From Streptomyces sp. SID14478 (GTDB taxonomy: Bacteria > Actinomycetota > Actinomycetes > Streptomycetales > Streptomycetaceae), in contig NZ_JAAGMG010000985.1 of assembly GCF_010548525.1 (NCBI RefSeq), forward strand, positions 1 through 38,622: DNA of 38,622 nt. Direction: 5' to 3'. The notes beneath the pieces were generated by a model that saw only the letters and a list, made by a program, of their open reading frames with translations, searched no databases and was not told the DNA's origin. Of this stretch, positions 25,843 to 33,589 are shown piece by piece; position 1 is the first letter of the stretch; every line of letters starts with the position of its first letter. Made by a program: the position numbers and the translations under genes.

Positions 25843-28056
25843 GTGACCCCCCGCCCCGACCCGACCCCGGCCCCCGTCCCGGGGGAAGACCGCTCCCGGC
25901 TCCTGAGCGCGACCCACCACGACCCCCATGGAGTCCTCGGCGCCCACCCCGCCCCCGGTGGCACGGCGATCCGCGCCTGGCGCCCCTACGCCCAGAAGGT
26001 CACGGTCACCACCCCGGCGGGTGCACGCCACGATCTCCACGACGACGGCGACGGCTTCTTCTCCGCGCTGCTGCCCTCCGAGCAGGCCCCGTCCGGGTAC
26101 CGGCTGGAGATCACGTACGGGGACACGATCCAGTCGGTCCCGGACGCGTACTCCCTGCTGCCCGCACTCGGCGAACTCGACATGCACCTCATCGGGGAGG
26201 GCCGCCACGAGCAGCTGTGGACGGCGCTCGGCGCCCGGCCCATGGAGCACCAGGGCATCCAGGGCACCCGCTTCACGGTGTGGGCGCCCAACGCCCGCGG
26301 GGTCCGGGTGATCGGCGGCTTCAACTACTGGGACGGCGCGGCCCACAGCATGCGCTCGCTCGGCTCGTCCGGCATCTGGGAGCTGTTCGTCCCGGACATC
26401 GGCGAGGGCGAGCTCTACAAGTACGAGATCACCCGCCCCGACGGCAGCACGACGCGGCGCGCCGACCCGCTCGCCACCCGCACGGAGACGCCCCCGGCCA
26501 ACTCCTCGGTGGTGCACGCCTCCCACCACACCTGGCACGACGCCGACTGGCTGACCGCCCGCGGGGCCCGCGCCGTCCACGAGTCGCCCTTCTCCGTCTA
26601 CGAGATCCACCTCCCGTCCTGGCGCCCCGGTCTCACCTACCGCCAGCTCGCCGAACAACTCCCGGCCTATCTGGATGACTTGGGCTTCACGCACGTGGAG
26701 CTGATGCCCGTGGCCGAGCACCCCTTCGGCGGCTCCTGGGGCTACCAGGTCACCGGTTTCTACGCGCCCACCGCACGCCTCGGCACCCCCGACGACTTCA
26801 AGTACCTGGTCGACGCCCTGCACCAGGCGGGCATCGGCGTCCTGATGGACTGGGTACCGGCGCATTTCCCGCGCGACGACTGGGCGTTGGCCGAGTTCGA
26901 CGGGAAGAACCTGTACGAGCACGAGGACCCGCTGCGCTCCGCCCACCCCGACTGGGGGACGCTGGAGTTCGACTACGGACGCAAGGAGGTCCGCAACTTC
27001 CTCGTGGCGAACGCCCTTTACTGGTGCGAGGAGTTCCACATCGACGGGCTGCGCGTGGACGCCGTGGCCTCCATGCTCTACCTGGACTACTCGCGCGAGC
27101 AGGGGCAGTGGACCCCCAATCAGTACGGCGGGCGGGAGAACCTCGACGCCGTCGAGTTCCTGCAGGAGATGAACGCCACGCTGTACCGGCGCGTGCCGGG
27201 CGTCGTCACCATCGCCGAGGAGTCCACCGCCTGGGACGGGGTGACGCGGGCGACGCACCACGTGGGGCCCGGCGGCTTCGGCGGGCTCGGCTTCGGGCTG
27301 AAGTGGAACATGGGCTGGATGCACGACTCCCTCGACTACGTCGGGCACGAGCCGGTGCACCGCAAGTACCACCACCACGAGATGACGTTCTCGATGGTGT
27401 ACGCGTACAGCGAGAACTACGTCCTGCCCATCTCGCACGACGAGGTCGTCCACGGGAAGCGGTCGCTGGTGTCCAAGATGCCGGGCGACTGGTGGCAGCA
27501 GCGCGCCACCCATCGCGCGTACCTGGGCTTCATGTGGGCCCACCCCGGCAAGCAACTCCTGTTCATGGGCCAGGAGTTCGCCCAGGGCGCGGAGTGGTCC
27601 GAGGCGCACGGGCCCGACTGGTGGCTGCTCGACCCGGCGTACGGCGCCGCGGCCGACCACCGGGGCGTACGCGACCTCGTGCGGGACCTGAACGTCGTGT
27701 ACCGGGACGAGCCCGCCCTGTGGGAGCGCGACACCGACCCGGCCGGCTTCTCGTGGGTGGCCGGCGACGCGGTCGAGGACAACGTCTTCGCGTTCCTGCG
27801 CCACGCCGCCGACGGGACGCCGCTCCTGTCCGTGTCGAACTTCTCGCCGGTGGTGCGGCACGAGTACCGGCTGGGCGTGCCCGACGACGTGCCCGCCTGG
27901 CACGAGGTCCTGAACACGGACACCGGCCGCTACGGCGGCGGCGACGTCACCACCGCCGAGCCGGTCAAGCCGGACGCCGTGGGGTCCCACGGCCGTCCGG
28001 CCAGTGTCCGGCTGACGCTGCCGCCCCTGGCGACCGTCTGGCTCAGGCCTGCCTGA
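25843..28056 (+). CDS. glgB: 1,4-alpha-glucan branching enzyme (GH13_9)
   Basis: The protein is 737 aa. I chose the GTG at 25843 because GAGGAGG lies 8 nt upstream. It cuts alpha-1,4 chains and transfers them to make alpha-1,6 branches. N1 and N2 carbohydrate-binding beta domains come first ([11 protein letters not shown], then [22 protein letters not shown]). The GH13 barrel contains catalytic Asp406 ([11 protein letters not shown]), Glu459 (TIAEESTAW) and Asp533 ([10 protein letters not shown]), at the usual E. coli GlgB spacing. It ends WLRPA, with the stop inside the convergent helicase-like gene (14-bp overlap). It branches the linear glucan made by GlgE. Confidence 0.97.
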   Translation: MTPRPDPTPAPVPGEDRSRLLSATHHDPHGVLGAHPAPGGTAIRAWRPYAQKVTVTTPAGARHDLHDDGDGFFSALLPSEQAPSGYRLEITYGDTIQSVPDAYSLLPALGELDMHLIGEGRHEQLWTALGARPMEHQGIQGTRFTVWAPNARGVRVIGGFNYWDGAAHSMRSLGSSGIWELFVPDIGEGELYKYEITRPDGSTTRRADPLATRTETPPANSSVVHASHHTWHDADWLTARGARAVHESPFSVYEIHLPSWRPGLTYRQLAEQLPAYLDDLGFTHVELMPVAEHPFGGSWGYQVTGFYAPTARLGTPDDFKYLVDALHQAGIGVLMDWVPAHFPRDDWALAEFDGKNLYEHEDPLRSAHPDWGTLEFDYGRKEVRNFLVANALYWCEEFHIDGLRVDAVASMLYLDYSREQGQWTPNQYGGRENLDAVEFLQEMNATLYRRVPGVVTIAEESTAWDGVTRATHHVGPGGFGGLGFGLKWNMGWMHDSLDYVGHEPVHRKYHHHEMTFSMVYAYSENYVLPISHDEVVHGKRSLVSKMPGDWWQQRATHRAYLGFMWAHPGKQLLFMGQEFAQGAEWSEAHGPDWWLLDPAYGAAADHRGVRDLVRDLNVVYRDEPALWERDTDPAGFSWVAGDAVEDNVFAFLRHAADGTPLLSVSNFSPVVRHEYRLGVPDDVPAWHEVLNTDTGRYGGGDVTTAEPVKPDAVGSHGRPASVRLTLPPLATVWLRPA

Positions 28057-30334
28057 GCTCCAACTGTTCGAGTCCGGCGGGGAGTTCGGTGGGTGACTCG
28101 GTGACGCTGTGCACGATGCCCAGCGACTGCGTCGCCCGGGTCAGCGCCACGTAGAGGTCGCTGGTCCCGAACTCCCCGGGCTCGACCACGACGACCCGGT
28201 CGAACTCCAGGCCCTTGGCCTGGCGCGGGTCGAGCAGGACGAGGTGCCGGGTGAGGTCCGGCTCGGCCCCGGCCACCACGTCCGGCAGCCGCGCGGCCAG
28301 CGCCTCGTGCAGCCGGCGCGGCGCGATCACCGCGAGCCGCCCCTCGTCGGGGGTCTCGGCCAGGGCGACCTGCGCGACCGCCGCGACGAGGTCCCCCGTC
28401 ACGGCCCGACGCCAGGGACGTACGCCCGTCGAGCGCACCGAGGACGGCGGCTCGAAGTCCGGGTGCTCGGCGCGCAGCACCGCCGCCGCCACGTCCATGA
28501 CCTCGGACGGCGTGCGGTAGTTCACCCCGAGCCGGGTGTGCTCGAAGCGGTCCTCGACGTACGGCTGCAGGATCTTCGCCCACGAGCCGACGCCGGCCTC
28601 CTCGGAGGTCTGCGCCGGGTCGCCGACCAGCGTCATCGAGCGGGTCGGCGAGCGGCGCATGAGCAGCCGCCACGCCATCGGGCTCAGCTCCTGCGCCTCG
28701 TCCACGATGATGTGCCCGAACGCCCAGGTCCGGTCCGCGGCGGCCCGCTCGGCGGCGCTGCGGTGGTCCTCCTCCTCGTACCAGTCGGCGACCCGGTCGG
28801 CGTCGACGATGTCGTGCGCGGCGAGCACCTCGGACTCGTCCTCGTCCTCGAACTCGTACGTCTCCGAGCCGCGCGAGAGGTCGAGCACGCCCTGTGCGTA
28901 GGCGATCCGCTCCTGCCGGGCCGCCTCGGCGGCGGCCCGCTCCGCGGAGTCGTCGTGGCCGAGCAGTTCCGCGGCCTCGTCGAGCAGCGGCACGTCGGCC
29001 GGGGTCCAGTCGGCGGGCCCGGTGACGGTGCGCCGGATGGCGTCCGCGTCCTCGTCGGACACGTGCACGGGCTCCGCCAGGAAGTCCGCGACGAACTCCT
29101 CCGGAGTGAGCCGGGGCCACAACTGCGCGATGGCGGCGTGCACTTCGGGGCTGGCGGCGACGGCCTTGCCCAGCTGGGCGAGGTCGTCGGGGCCGAGGAA
29201 GTTCGGGCCGCCGTACGGGTCGGCGCCGAGCCGCTCCGCGAGCTGCGCGGTGAGCGCGTCGAGGATGTGGAACGCGAAGTGCGGGCGGGCCAGGTTGTGC
29301 GGGAGCAGCGCGTCCCGGGCGGCCTGCCGCGCCTCGTAGGCGATCTCCCAGTCCAGGATCAGGTCGCCATCGTCGTGCGGGATCACCAACGGGGCGCCGG
29401 GCTCGGGGAGTTGCTGCCGGTCGCGGACGGCGAGGGCGAGCACGTCGGCCATCGCGACGGCGCCCTTGACGGCCGCGGCGCGGGGCGAGTCCGTCGCCGC
29501 GGTCGCCTTGATGCCGGGGAACAGCTCGCCCACCGTCGCGAGCAGTACGCCCGTCTCACCGAGCGCGGGCAGCACCTCGGAGATGTAGGACAGGAACGCC
29601 GGGTTCGGACCAACGATGAGGACGGCCCGCTTGGCGAGCAGTTCCCGGTGCTCGTACAGCAGGAACGCCGCGCGGTGCAGGGCGACCGCCGTCTTGCCGG
29701 TGCCCGGGCCGCCCTCCACGACGAGGACGCCGCGGTGGTCGTGCCGGATGATCCGGTCCTGCTCCGCCTGGATGGTCTGCACGATGTCGCCCATGCGGCC
29801 GGTACGGGCCGAGTCGAGCGCGGCGAGCAGTACCGCGTCGCCCGACGGGTCCTCGAAGCCGGTGCGCTCGTCGTCGCCCAGGTCGAGGATCTCGTCGTGG
29901 AGTTCGGTGACCGTGCGGCCCTCGGTGGTGAGGTGACGGCGCCGGCGCAGACCCATCGGCGTATGGCCGGTGGCGAGATAGAAGGGGCGGGCGACGGGTG
30001 CGCGCCAGTCGATGAGGATCGGGGTGTGCTCGGTGTCGTCCTCCCGAATTCCGAGGCGTCCGATGTGATGGGTCACGCCGTCCGTCCGGTCGAGGCGCCC
30101 GAAACAGAGGGAACCGTCGACCGCATTCAGGGCGGCCAGCAGTCCGGACCGCTCGACGACCAGCAGATCCCGCTCCAGGCGGGCCTGCTGGCCGGTGCCG
30201 ACCGGTGTCAGGGCGGCCTCGACGGACTCCGCGGCGACGCCGCGCAGCACGTCGACGCGCACATAGAGCCGGTCGATGAATTCCTGTTCCTTTTGCATTT
30301 CTTTCTGCGCTGCGGCGGATTCCCGGCTTGACAA
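28043..30334 (-). CDS. helD: HelD/HelR-type RNA polymerase recycling ATPase (UvrD/PcrA-like)
   Basis: The protein is 763 aa from a TTG at 30334 with GGGAG about 7 nt upstream; an internal ATG at 30298 is the alternative. HelD-family proteins bind RNA polymerase, remove it from nucleic acid, and in HelR members protect it from rifamycins. The N-terminal coiled coil (~8-75) is the arm that enters the secondary channel. Family marks follow: [30 protein letters not shown] and RRRRHL. Then come Walker A GGPGTGKT (208-215), a superfamily-1 DEAQE box ([12 protein letters not shown]) and LVGDPAQTS. The helicase 2B part seen in UvrD is replaced, as in HelD. It converges on glgB. The leader carries unusual promoter and palindrome structure. 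Confidence 0.9.
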   Translation of the reverse strand: MSSRESAAAQKEMQKEQEFIDRLYVRVDVLRGVAAESVEAALTPVGTGQQARLERDLLVVERSGLLAALNAVDGSLCFGRLDRTDGVTHHIGRLGIREDDTEHTPILIDWRAPVARPFYLATGHTPMGLRRRRHLTTEGRTVTELHDEILDLGDDERTGFEDPSGDAVLLAALDSARTGRMGDIVQTIQAEQDRIIRHDHRGVLVVEGGPGTGKTAVALHRAAFLLYEHRELLAKRAVLIVGPNPAFLSYISEVLPALGETGVLLATVGELFPGIKATAATDSPRAAAVKGAVAMADVLALAVRDRQQLPEPGAPLVIPHDDGDLILDWEIAYEARQAARDALLPHNLARPHFAFHILDALTAQLAERLGADPYGGPNFLGPDDLAQLGKAVAASPEVHAAIAQLWPRLTPEEFVADFLAEPVHVSDEDADAIRRTVTGPADWTPADVPLLDEAAELLGHDDSAERAAAEAARQERIAYAQGVLDLSRGSETYEFEDEDESEVLAAHDIVDADRVADWYEEEDHRSAAERAAADRTWAFGHIIVDEAQELSPMAWRLLMRRSPTRSMTLVGDPAQTSEEAGVGSWAKILQPYVEDRFEHTRLGVNYRTPSEVMDVAAAVLRAEHPDFEPPSSVRSTGVRPWRRAVTGDLVAAVAQVALAETPDEGRLAVIAPRRLHEALAARLPDVVAGAEPDLTRHLVLLDPRQAKGLEFDRVVVVEPGEFGTSDLYVALTRATQSLGIVHSVTESPTELPAGLEQLELRQA

Positions 30335-30357
30335 AACTGCTCCCTGCCCGGTACGGT
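30328..30357 (+). promoter_or_regulatory. Candidate strong promoter antisense to the helD leader
   Basis: TTGACA (30328-30333), an 18-nt spacer and TACGGT (30352-30357) give a near-consensus vegetative promoter. It overlaps the helD TTG start codon on the opposite strand. Transcription would start near 30364 and run into the palindrome only ~4 nt later, with no gene downstream. Confidence 0.6.
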
Positions 30358-30367
30358 GTGTTTAGTT

Positions 30368-30389
30368 GGCCCCTTGCGAGGGGCCTTTT
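30368..30389 (+). promoter_or_regulatory. GC palindrome followed by T4; candidate rifamycin-associated element
   Basis: GGCCCCTTGCGAGGGGCC has perfect 7-bp arms around TGCG. On the plus strand TTTTC follows, so it has the form of an intrinsic terminator for the antisense transcript. On the helD strand it is a leader stem-loop. A short conserved palindromic element is known upstream of rifamycin-response genes including helR. I cannot verify its consensus here. Confidence 0.6.
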
Positions 30390-30406
30390 CTGTGGGCACA
30401 CAGAAA
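30387..30406 (-). promoter_or_regulatory. Second leader stem-loop next to the palindrome
   Basis: TTTCTGTG and CACAGAAA form a perfect 8-bp stem with a 4-nt loop. It sits at the predicted 5' end of the helD transcript and directly abuts the GC palindrome. Confidence 0.6.
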
Positions 30407-30411
30407 CACCG

Positions 30412-30440
30412 AATATACCCCGGGCGGGATGCAATTCCAA
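30412..30440 (-). promoter_or_regulatory. Probable helD promoter
   Basis: Read on the minus strand, TTGGAA (30440-30435), a 17-nt spacer and TATATT (30417-30412) form a good vegetative-type promoter. The predicted start is near 30405, giving a ~70-nt leader before the TTG start. The region also contains an imperfect hairpin that may end thioredoxin transcription. Confidence 0.6.
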
Positions 30441-30475
30441 CCGCCGGGAATTCCGCGGAGCTTGTCGCCGCCTTC

Positions 30476-30790
30476 TCAGACGACCTCGGTCAATTCCTCC
30501 AGCAGTCGCCGCTTGGGCCGGGCGCCCACCCGCGACCACACCGGCTGACCATCCTTGAAGACCATCAGCGTCGGCATCGACAGCACGCCGTACTTCACGG
30601 CCGTCTCCGGGTTGGCGTCCACGTCGATCGCCACCACGTCGAGGCGCTCCGCCTCCTCCTGTGCGATGGACTTCAGCACCGGGGCCAGCTGCCGGCAGGG
30701 CCCGCACCACTGTGCGGTGAACTCCACCAGCACCGGTCGCCCGGACTCCAGGACCTGCTCGTCGAAGTCCGCATCGGTCACGTCCCGCAT
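30476..30790 (-). CDS. trxA: Thioredoxin
   Basis: The protein is 104 aa. I chose the ATG at 30790 because GAGGAG lies 5 nt before it; a GTG six bases earlier would leave no ribosome-site spacing. The active site is WCGPC (Cys29, Cys32), with FTAQ before it and the cis-proline region SMPTLMVFKDGQPV. Length and fold match a classical single-domain thioredoxin, a cytoplasmic disulfide reductase. It follows the MerR gene directly, so MerR probably controls it. It lies upstream of helD in the same direction, but helD has its own promoter. Confidence 0.95.
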   Translation of the reverse strand: MRDVTDADFDEQVLESGRPVLVEFTAQWCGPCRQLAPVLKSIAQEEAERLDVVAIDVDANPETAVKYGVLSMPTLMVFKDGQPVWSRVGARPKRRLLEELTEVV

Positions 30791-30792
30791 GA

Positions 30793-31209
30793 TCACTCCT
30801 CGCTAGGGGTCAGTTCGCAGCGCGGCGGTTCGGACTCCTCCGTCGCCAGCGCGTCCATGGCCTGTTCGGCGCGCTCCAGCTGTGCGCCGACCTTCTTGCG
30901 CACAGCCGTCAACTCGCCGATCAGCGCGTCCAGTTCGGAGAGCTTGTTGCGGTACACGGCCAGCGACGCCGGGCACGAGTCGCCCTCCGGGTGCCCGGCG
31001 CGCAGACACTCCACGAACGGCCGGGTCTCCTCCAGGTCGAACCCGAAGTCCTGGAGCGTGCGGATCTGCCGCAGGGCGCGCAGATCCTCCTCGTCGTAGG
31101 TCCGGTAGCCGTTGCCGCCGCGCCGCGCGGGCAGCAGCCCGCGCGACTCGTAGTACCTGAGCGTCCGCGTGGTCGTACCGGCGCGGTCCGCGAGCTCTCC
31201 GATGCGCAT
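30793..31209 (-). CDS. MerR-family transcriptional regulator
   Basis: The protein is 138 aa from MRIGELADRAG; an ATG two codons earlier (31215) is also possible, and neither has a clear ribosome site. The winged helix-turn-helix is GTTTRTLRYYESRGLLPARRGGNGYRTYDEEDL. A long coiled-coil dimerisation helix and a C-terminal effector tail follow. Three cysteines lie outside the DNA-binding part: two in FVECLRAGHPEGDSC and one in PPRCELTPSEE. They could sense a metal or thiol stress, but it is not the SoxR iron-sulfur pattern. The stop codon is 2 bp before the thioredoxin ATG, so the pair is an operon. The sensed signal is inference. Confidence 0.9.
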   Translation of the reverse strand: MRIGELADRAGTTTRTLRYYESRGLLPARRGGNGYRTYDEEDLRALRQIRTLQDFGFDLEETRPFVECLRAGHPEGDSCPASLAVYRNKLSELDALIGELTAVRKKVGAQLERAEQAMDALATEESEPPRCELTPSEE

Positions 31210-31226
31210 GCCCATGAAGGTAAACG

Positions 31227-31242
31227 TTGACCCCGGCGTCAA
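31227..31242. promoter_or_regulatory. Inverted repeat in front of the MerR gene
   Basis: TTGAC and GTCAA arms are separated by six bases (TTGACCCCGGCGTCAA), 18 bp upstream of the regulator start. Position and symmetry fit a MerR autoregulatory operator. Confidence 0.4.
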
Positions 31243-31264
31243 GGCCAGCGCGGCCGCCCCGTTC

Positions 31265-31529
31265 TCAGTCCGCCGCGGGGGGACGCACCGCGTCGATCGT
31301 GCTCGACCAGTCGCCACCCCCGTGCCCGAGCGCCACCGCCCGCTCGGCGACCCGCTTGACCGCCCGCAGCACCGTCACGTCCGGGCCCCGGCGCTCGGCG
31401 GCGTGCACGATGTGGTCGATGCCGGCCACCTCCATGGCGAGCGCCGGCCAGAGCCTGCCCCATGGCGCCGAGGCCGAGAACGGTGACGGAGGTCGTGTCG
31501 GTGTGCGGGGAATGCGGGTGCGTCGTCAT
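31265..31529 (-). pseudogene. Remnant of an imine-reductase/6-phosphogluconate-dehydrogenase-like gene (internal deletion and frameshift)
   Basis: An ATG at 31529 opens a frame with the dinucleotide-binding motif VTVLGLGAMGQAL, a typical N-terminus of this NAD(P)-dependent family. After ~27 residues the match ends near 31450. A different frame then continues with LWPALAMEVAGIDHIVHAAE, VKRVAERAVALGHGGGDW and a TGA at 31265, which looks like the C-terminal helices of the same family. Intact members have ~290 residues; here fewer than 90 remain, so about 200 central residues appear lost together with a frame change. The family call rests on remembered patterns. The product is surely not functional. 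Confidence 0.7.
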
Positions 31530-31584
31530 GGCGGCCATGCTGCGAGCAGTGCGCGACCGGCCACAAGAACCCACTGAATAGTCA

Positions 31585-31606
31585 GGTACGCACCAAAAGG
31601 TAAGCA
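31585..31606. promoter_or_regulatory. Direct repeat near the pseudogene and MBL gene promoters
   Basis: GGTACGCA and GGTAAGCA occur 14 bp apart in the 154-bp divergent gap. They may be the operator of a regulator that once controlled the now broken reductase gene. No such regulator gene is adjacent. Confidence 0.3.
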
Positions 31607-31683
31607 TGGAGGTGCCGGAATACGGCGCCCTTCCGCGGGCTTGCACCTAGTGACCTGCGAAGACCCGGCTCCTGGAGGCACCC

Positions 31684-32466
31684 GTGACCACGTCCGCGCC
31701 CGCGTTCGCCATCCGCTACGTCGGCGGGCCCACGTCCGTCGTGGAGATCGGCGGCCTGCGTCTGGTCACCGACCCCACGTTCGACGCCCCCGGCGAGTAC
31801 CCGATCGGTTCGCGGGCGCTGGTGAAGACGGCGGGACCCGCGGTCACGGCCGAGGAGATCGGCGCGGTCGACGCGGTGCTGCTCTCGCACGACCAGCACC
31901 CGGACAACCTCGACACGGCAGGCCGCGCCTGGCTGTCCGACACCCCGCTGGTGCTGACCACGGCGGCCGCCCGCGAGCGGCTCGGCGACGTGGTCACCGC
32001 CCTGCCGAACTGGGCCCACGTGGACCTCGACCGCCCCGGCGGCGGCACCTTGCGCGTCACCGGCGTGCCCGCCCTGCACGGGCCCGAGGGCAGCGAGCCC
32101 GTGGTCGGCGAGGTCACCGGGTTCGTCCTCACCGGCGAGGACCTGCCGACGGTGTACGTCTCCGGGGACAACGCCTCGCTCGACCGTGTCCGCGAGGTCG
32201 CCGGCCGCTTCCCGGAGATCGACGTCGCCCTGCTCTTCGCCGGCGCGGCCCGCACCCCGCTCGTCCCCGACGCGGCGCTGACCCTGACCAGTGCGGAAGC
32301 GGCCGAAGCGGCGCGGATCCTGGGTGCCCGGCACGTGGTGCCGCTGCACTTCGAGCACTGGGGGCACTTCACGCAGGACGGCCCCAGTCTGACGGCGGCG
32401 TTCACGCGGGCCGGGCTCGACGGTCGACTGCACCTCCTCAAGCCCGGCGCGACCGCCACTTTCTGA
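31684..32466 (+). CDS. MBL-fold metallo-hydrolase (UlaG-like)
   Basis: The protein is 260 aa with a GTG start and GGAGG 5 nt upstream. It begins with the beta strands AIRYVGGPTSVVEIGGLRLVTDPTFD, typical of UlaG-like metallo-beta-lactamase-fold hydrolases. The metal motif is LLSHDQHPDNLD; later ligands are probably in VTGVPALHGPEG, VYVSGDNASLD and VVPLHFEHWGHF. It is presumably a cytoplasmic hydrolase acting on an unknown substrate. It is divergent from the broken reductase and followed, convergently, by a small membrane protein gene. Confidence 0.88.
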   Translation: MTTSAPAFAIRYVGGPTSVVEIGGLRLVTDPTFDAPGEYPIGSRALVKTAGPAVTAEEIGAVDAVLLSHDQHPDNLDTAGRAWLSDTPLVLTTAAARERLGDVVTALPNWAHVDLDRPGGGTLRVTGVPALHGPEGSEPVVGEVTGFVLTGEDLPTVYVSGDNASLDRVREVAGRFPEIDVALLFAGAARTPLVPDAALTLTSAEAAEAARILGARHVVPLHFEHWGHFTQDGPSLTAAFTRAGLDGRLHLLKPGATATF

Positions 32467-32494
32467 CGTACCGTCACCTCGACGGTCCCGCCGC

Positions 32495-32863
32495 CTACGG
32501 CCAGTCGACCATGCCCAGGAACACGACGTACGTGAGCACCACCGCGAACGGCGCCGCCACCGCGCACCCGACCCGGCGGGCCGCGTACCGCTCCTGCCAG
32601 GGCAGCAGCCACGCCGTGGCCAGGACCAGCAGCGAGACCGCGAGACCCCGGCCGAAGACCGTGAAGGCACGGTCGAAGCTCGGGTCGAACGCGGACAGCT
32701 GCGCATCCGTGCACGCGTCACACGCCATGGTGGCGAGCCCGGCGAAGGCGTACGCGAGCAACGCCGCCGGGAGCGTGACCAGGGAGGAAAGCAGCGGGGC
32801 GATCCAGTAACGGACGTACTGGCTGGGGCGGGCGGGCGCGTCGGCGGCGAGGTCCAGTGTCAT
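32495..32863 (-). CDS. Small integral membrane protein of unknown function
   Basis: The protein is 122 aa from the ATG at 32863; a GTG nine bases earlier is possible. Three hydrophobic segments are seen: WIAPLLSSLVTLPAALLAYAFAGLA, GRGLAVSLLVLATAWLLPW and VGCAVAAPFAVVLTYVVFLGM. Two cysteines in MACDACTD lie in the loop after the first helix, probably outside. Such four-to-three-helix proteins are common in Streptomyces and I do not recognise a specific family. Confidence 0.7.
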   Translation of the reverse strand: MTLDLAADAPARPSQYVRYWIAPLLSSLVTLPAALLAYAFAGLATMACDACTDAQLSAFDPSFDRAFTVFGRGLAVSLLVLATAWLLPWQERYAARRVGCAVAAPFAVVLTYVVFLGMVDWP

Positions 32864-32950
32864 GCCCACCACTCAAGTCGGCCTCGGCGCGGGCGGCATG
32901 AGCGCTCCTGCTCACATCCGCGTGCGGGTGCGTACCCACGCTCCGGCGGC

Positions 32951-33502
32951 TCAGAAGGTGACGTCCGCCGCGCTGACCGTCCCGGCGGTGCGGCCCGGTG
33001 CGCTCTGGAAGCCCCAGTACAGATTGGTGTGCTCGATGACCTGCTCCGGGGCGGGCGCCCCGTACGCGCTCAGGTCCTCCGTGGTGTGCGCGTCACCGAC
33101 GAGCGTGACGTCGTAGCCGCGCACGAAGCCGCCGTGGAGCGTCGAGCGGATGCACACGTCGCTCTGGGCGCCGGTGACGACGAGCCGCCCGACGCCGCGC
33201 TCGGCGAGCAGCGCCTCCAGGTCGGTGGCCTCGAAGGAGTCGCCGTACCGCTTGTGCACCAGCGGCTCCTGCTCGCCGCGCGCCAGCTCGGGCACGTACT
33301 GCCACGCCTCACTGCCCTCCTTCAGCTCCCCGTCGTCGGAGTGCTGCACCCAGATCACGGGCACGCTCCCGGCGCGGGCCCGCTCCACGAGCGCGCCGAT
33401 GCGGGCGATGACCTCGTCGCGACGCGGGGCGCCCGCCACCACCCCGTTCTGTACGTCGATGACGAGCAGCGCACTGTGCGGCCTGTCGGTCAAAGTGGTC
33501 AT
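32951..33502 (-). CDS. Isochorismatase-family cysteine hydrolase
   Basis: The protein is 183 aa from the ATG at 33502 with AGGAGG 9 nt upstream. The catalytic triad of the family is visible: Asp16 (ALLVIDVQNGVV), Lys84 (LVHKRYGDSF) and Cys117 (TGAQSDVCIRSTLHG). This fold includes nicotinamidases, isochorismatases and N-carbamoyl hydrolases. The metal-binding set typical of nicotinamidase is not evident, so the substrate is open. It is divergent from the aldo/keto reductase across ~90 bp. Confidence 0.9.
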   Translation of the reverse strand: MTTLTDRPHSALLVIDVQNGVVAGAPRRDEVIARIGALVERARAGSVPVIWVQHSDDGELKEGSEAWQYVPELARGEQEPLVHKRYGDSFEATDLEALLAERGVGRLVVTGAQSDVCIRSTLHGGFVRGYDVTLVGDAHTTEDLSAYGAPAPEQVIEHTNLYWGFQSAPGRTAGTVSAADVTF

Positions 33503-33589
33503 GCTGCGACGCCTCCTGTGGGTCGTTACCGTGCTCCGCAGATTAGACGCCCCCACTGACAGCGCAGGTCCGTATGGCAGGCTCCCCCG

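Noticed and set aside
31239..31646. One intact 135-residue gene covering the reductase remnant
   Set aside because: Only the first part resembles the family, and the rest is Arg/Gly-rich. The family match resumes in another frame, so a broken gene explains it better.
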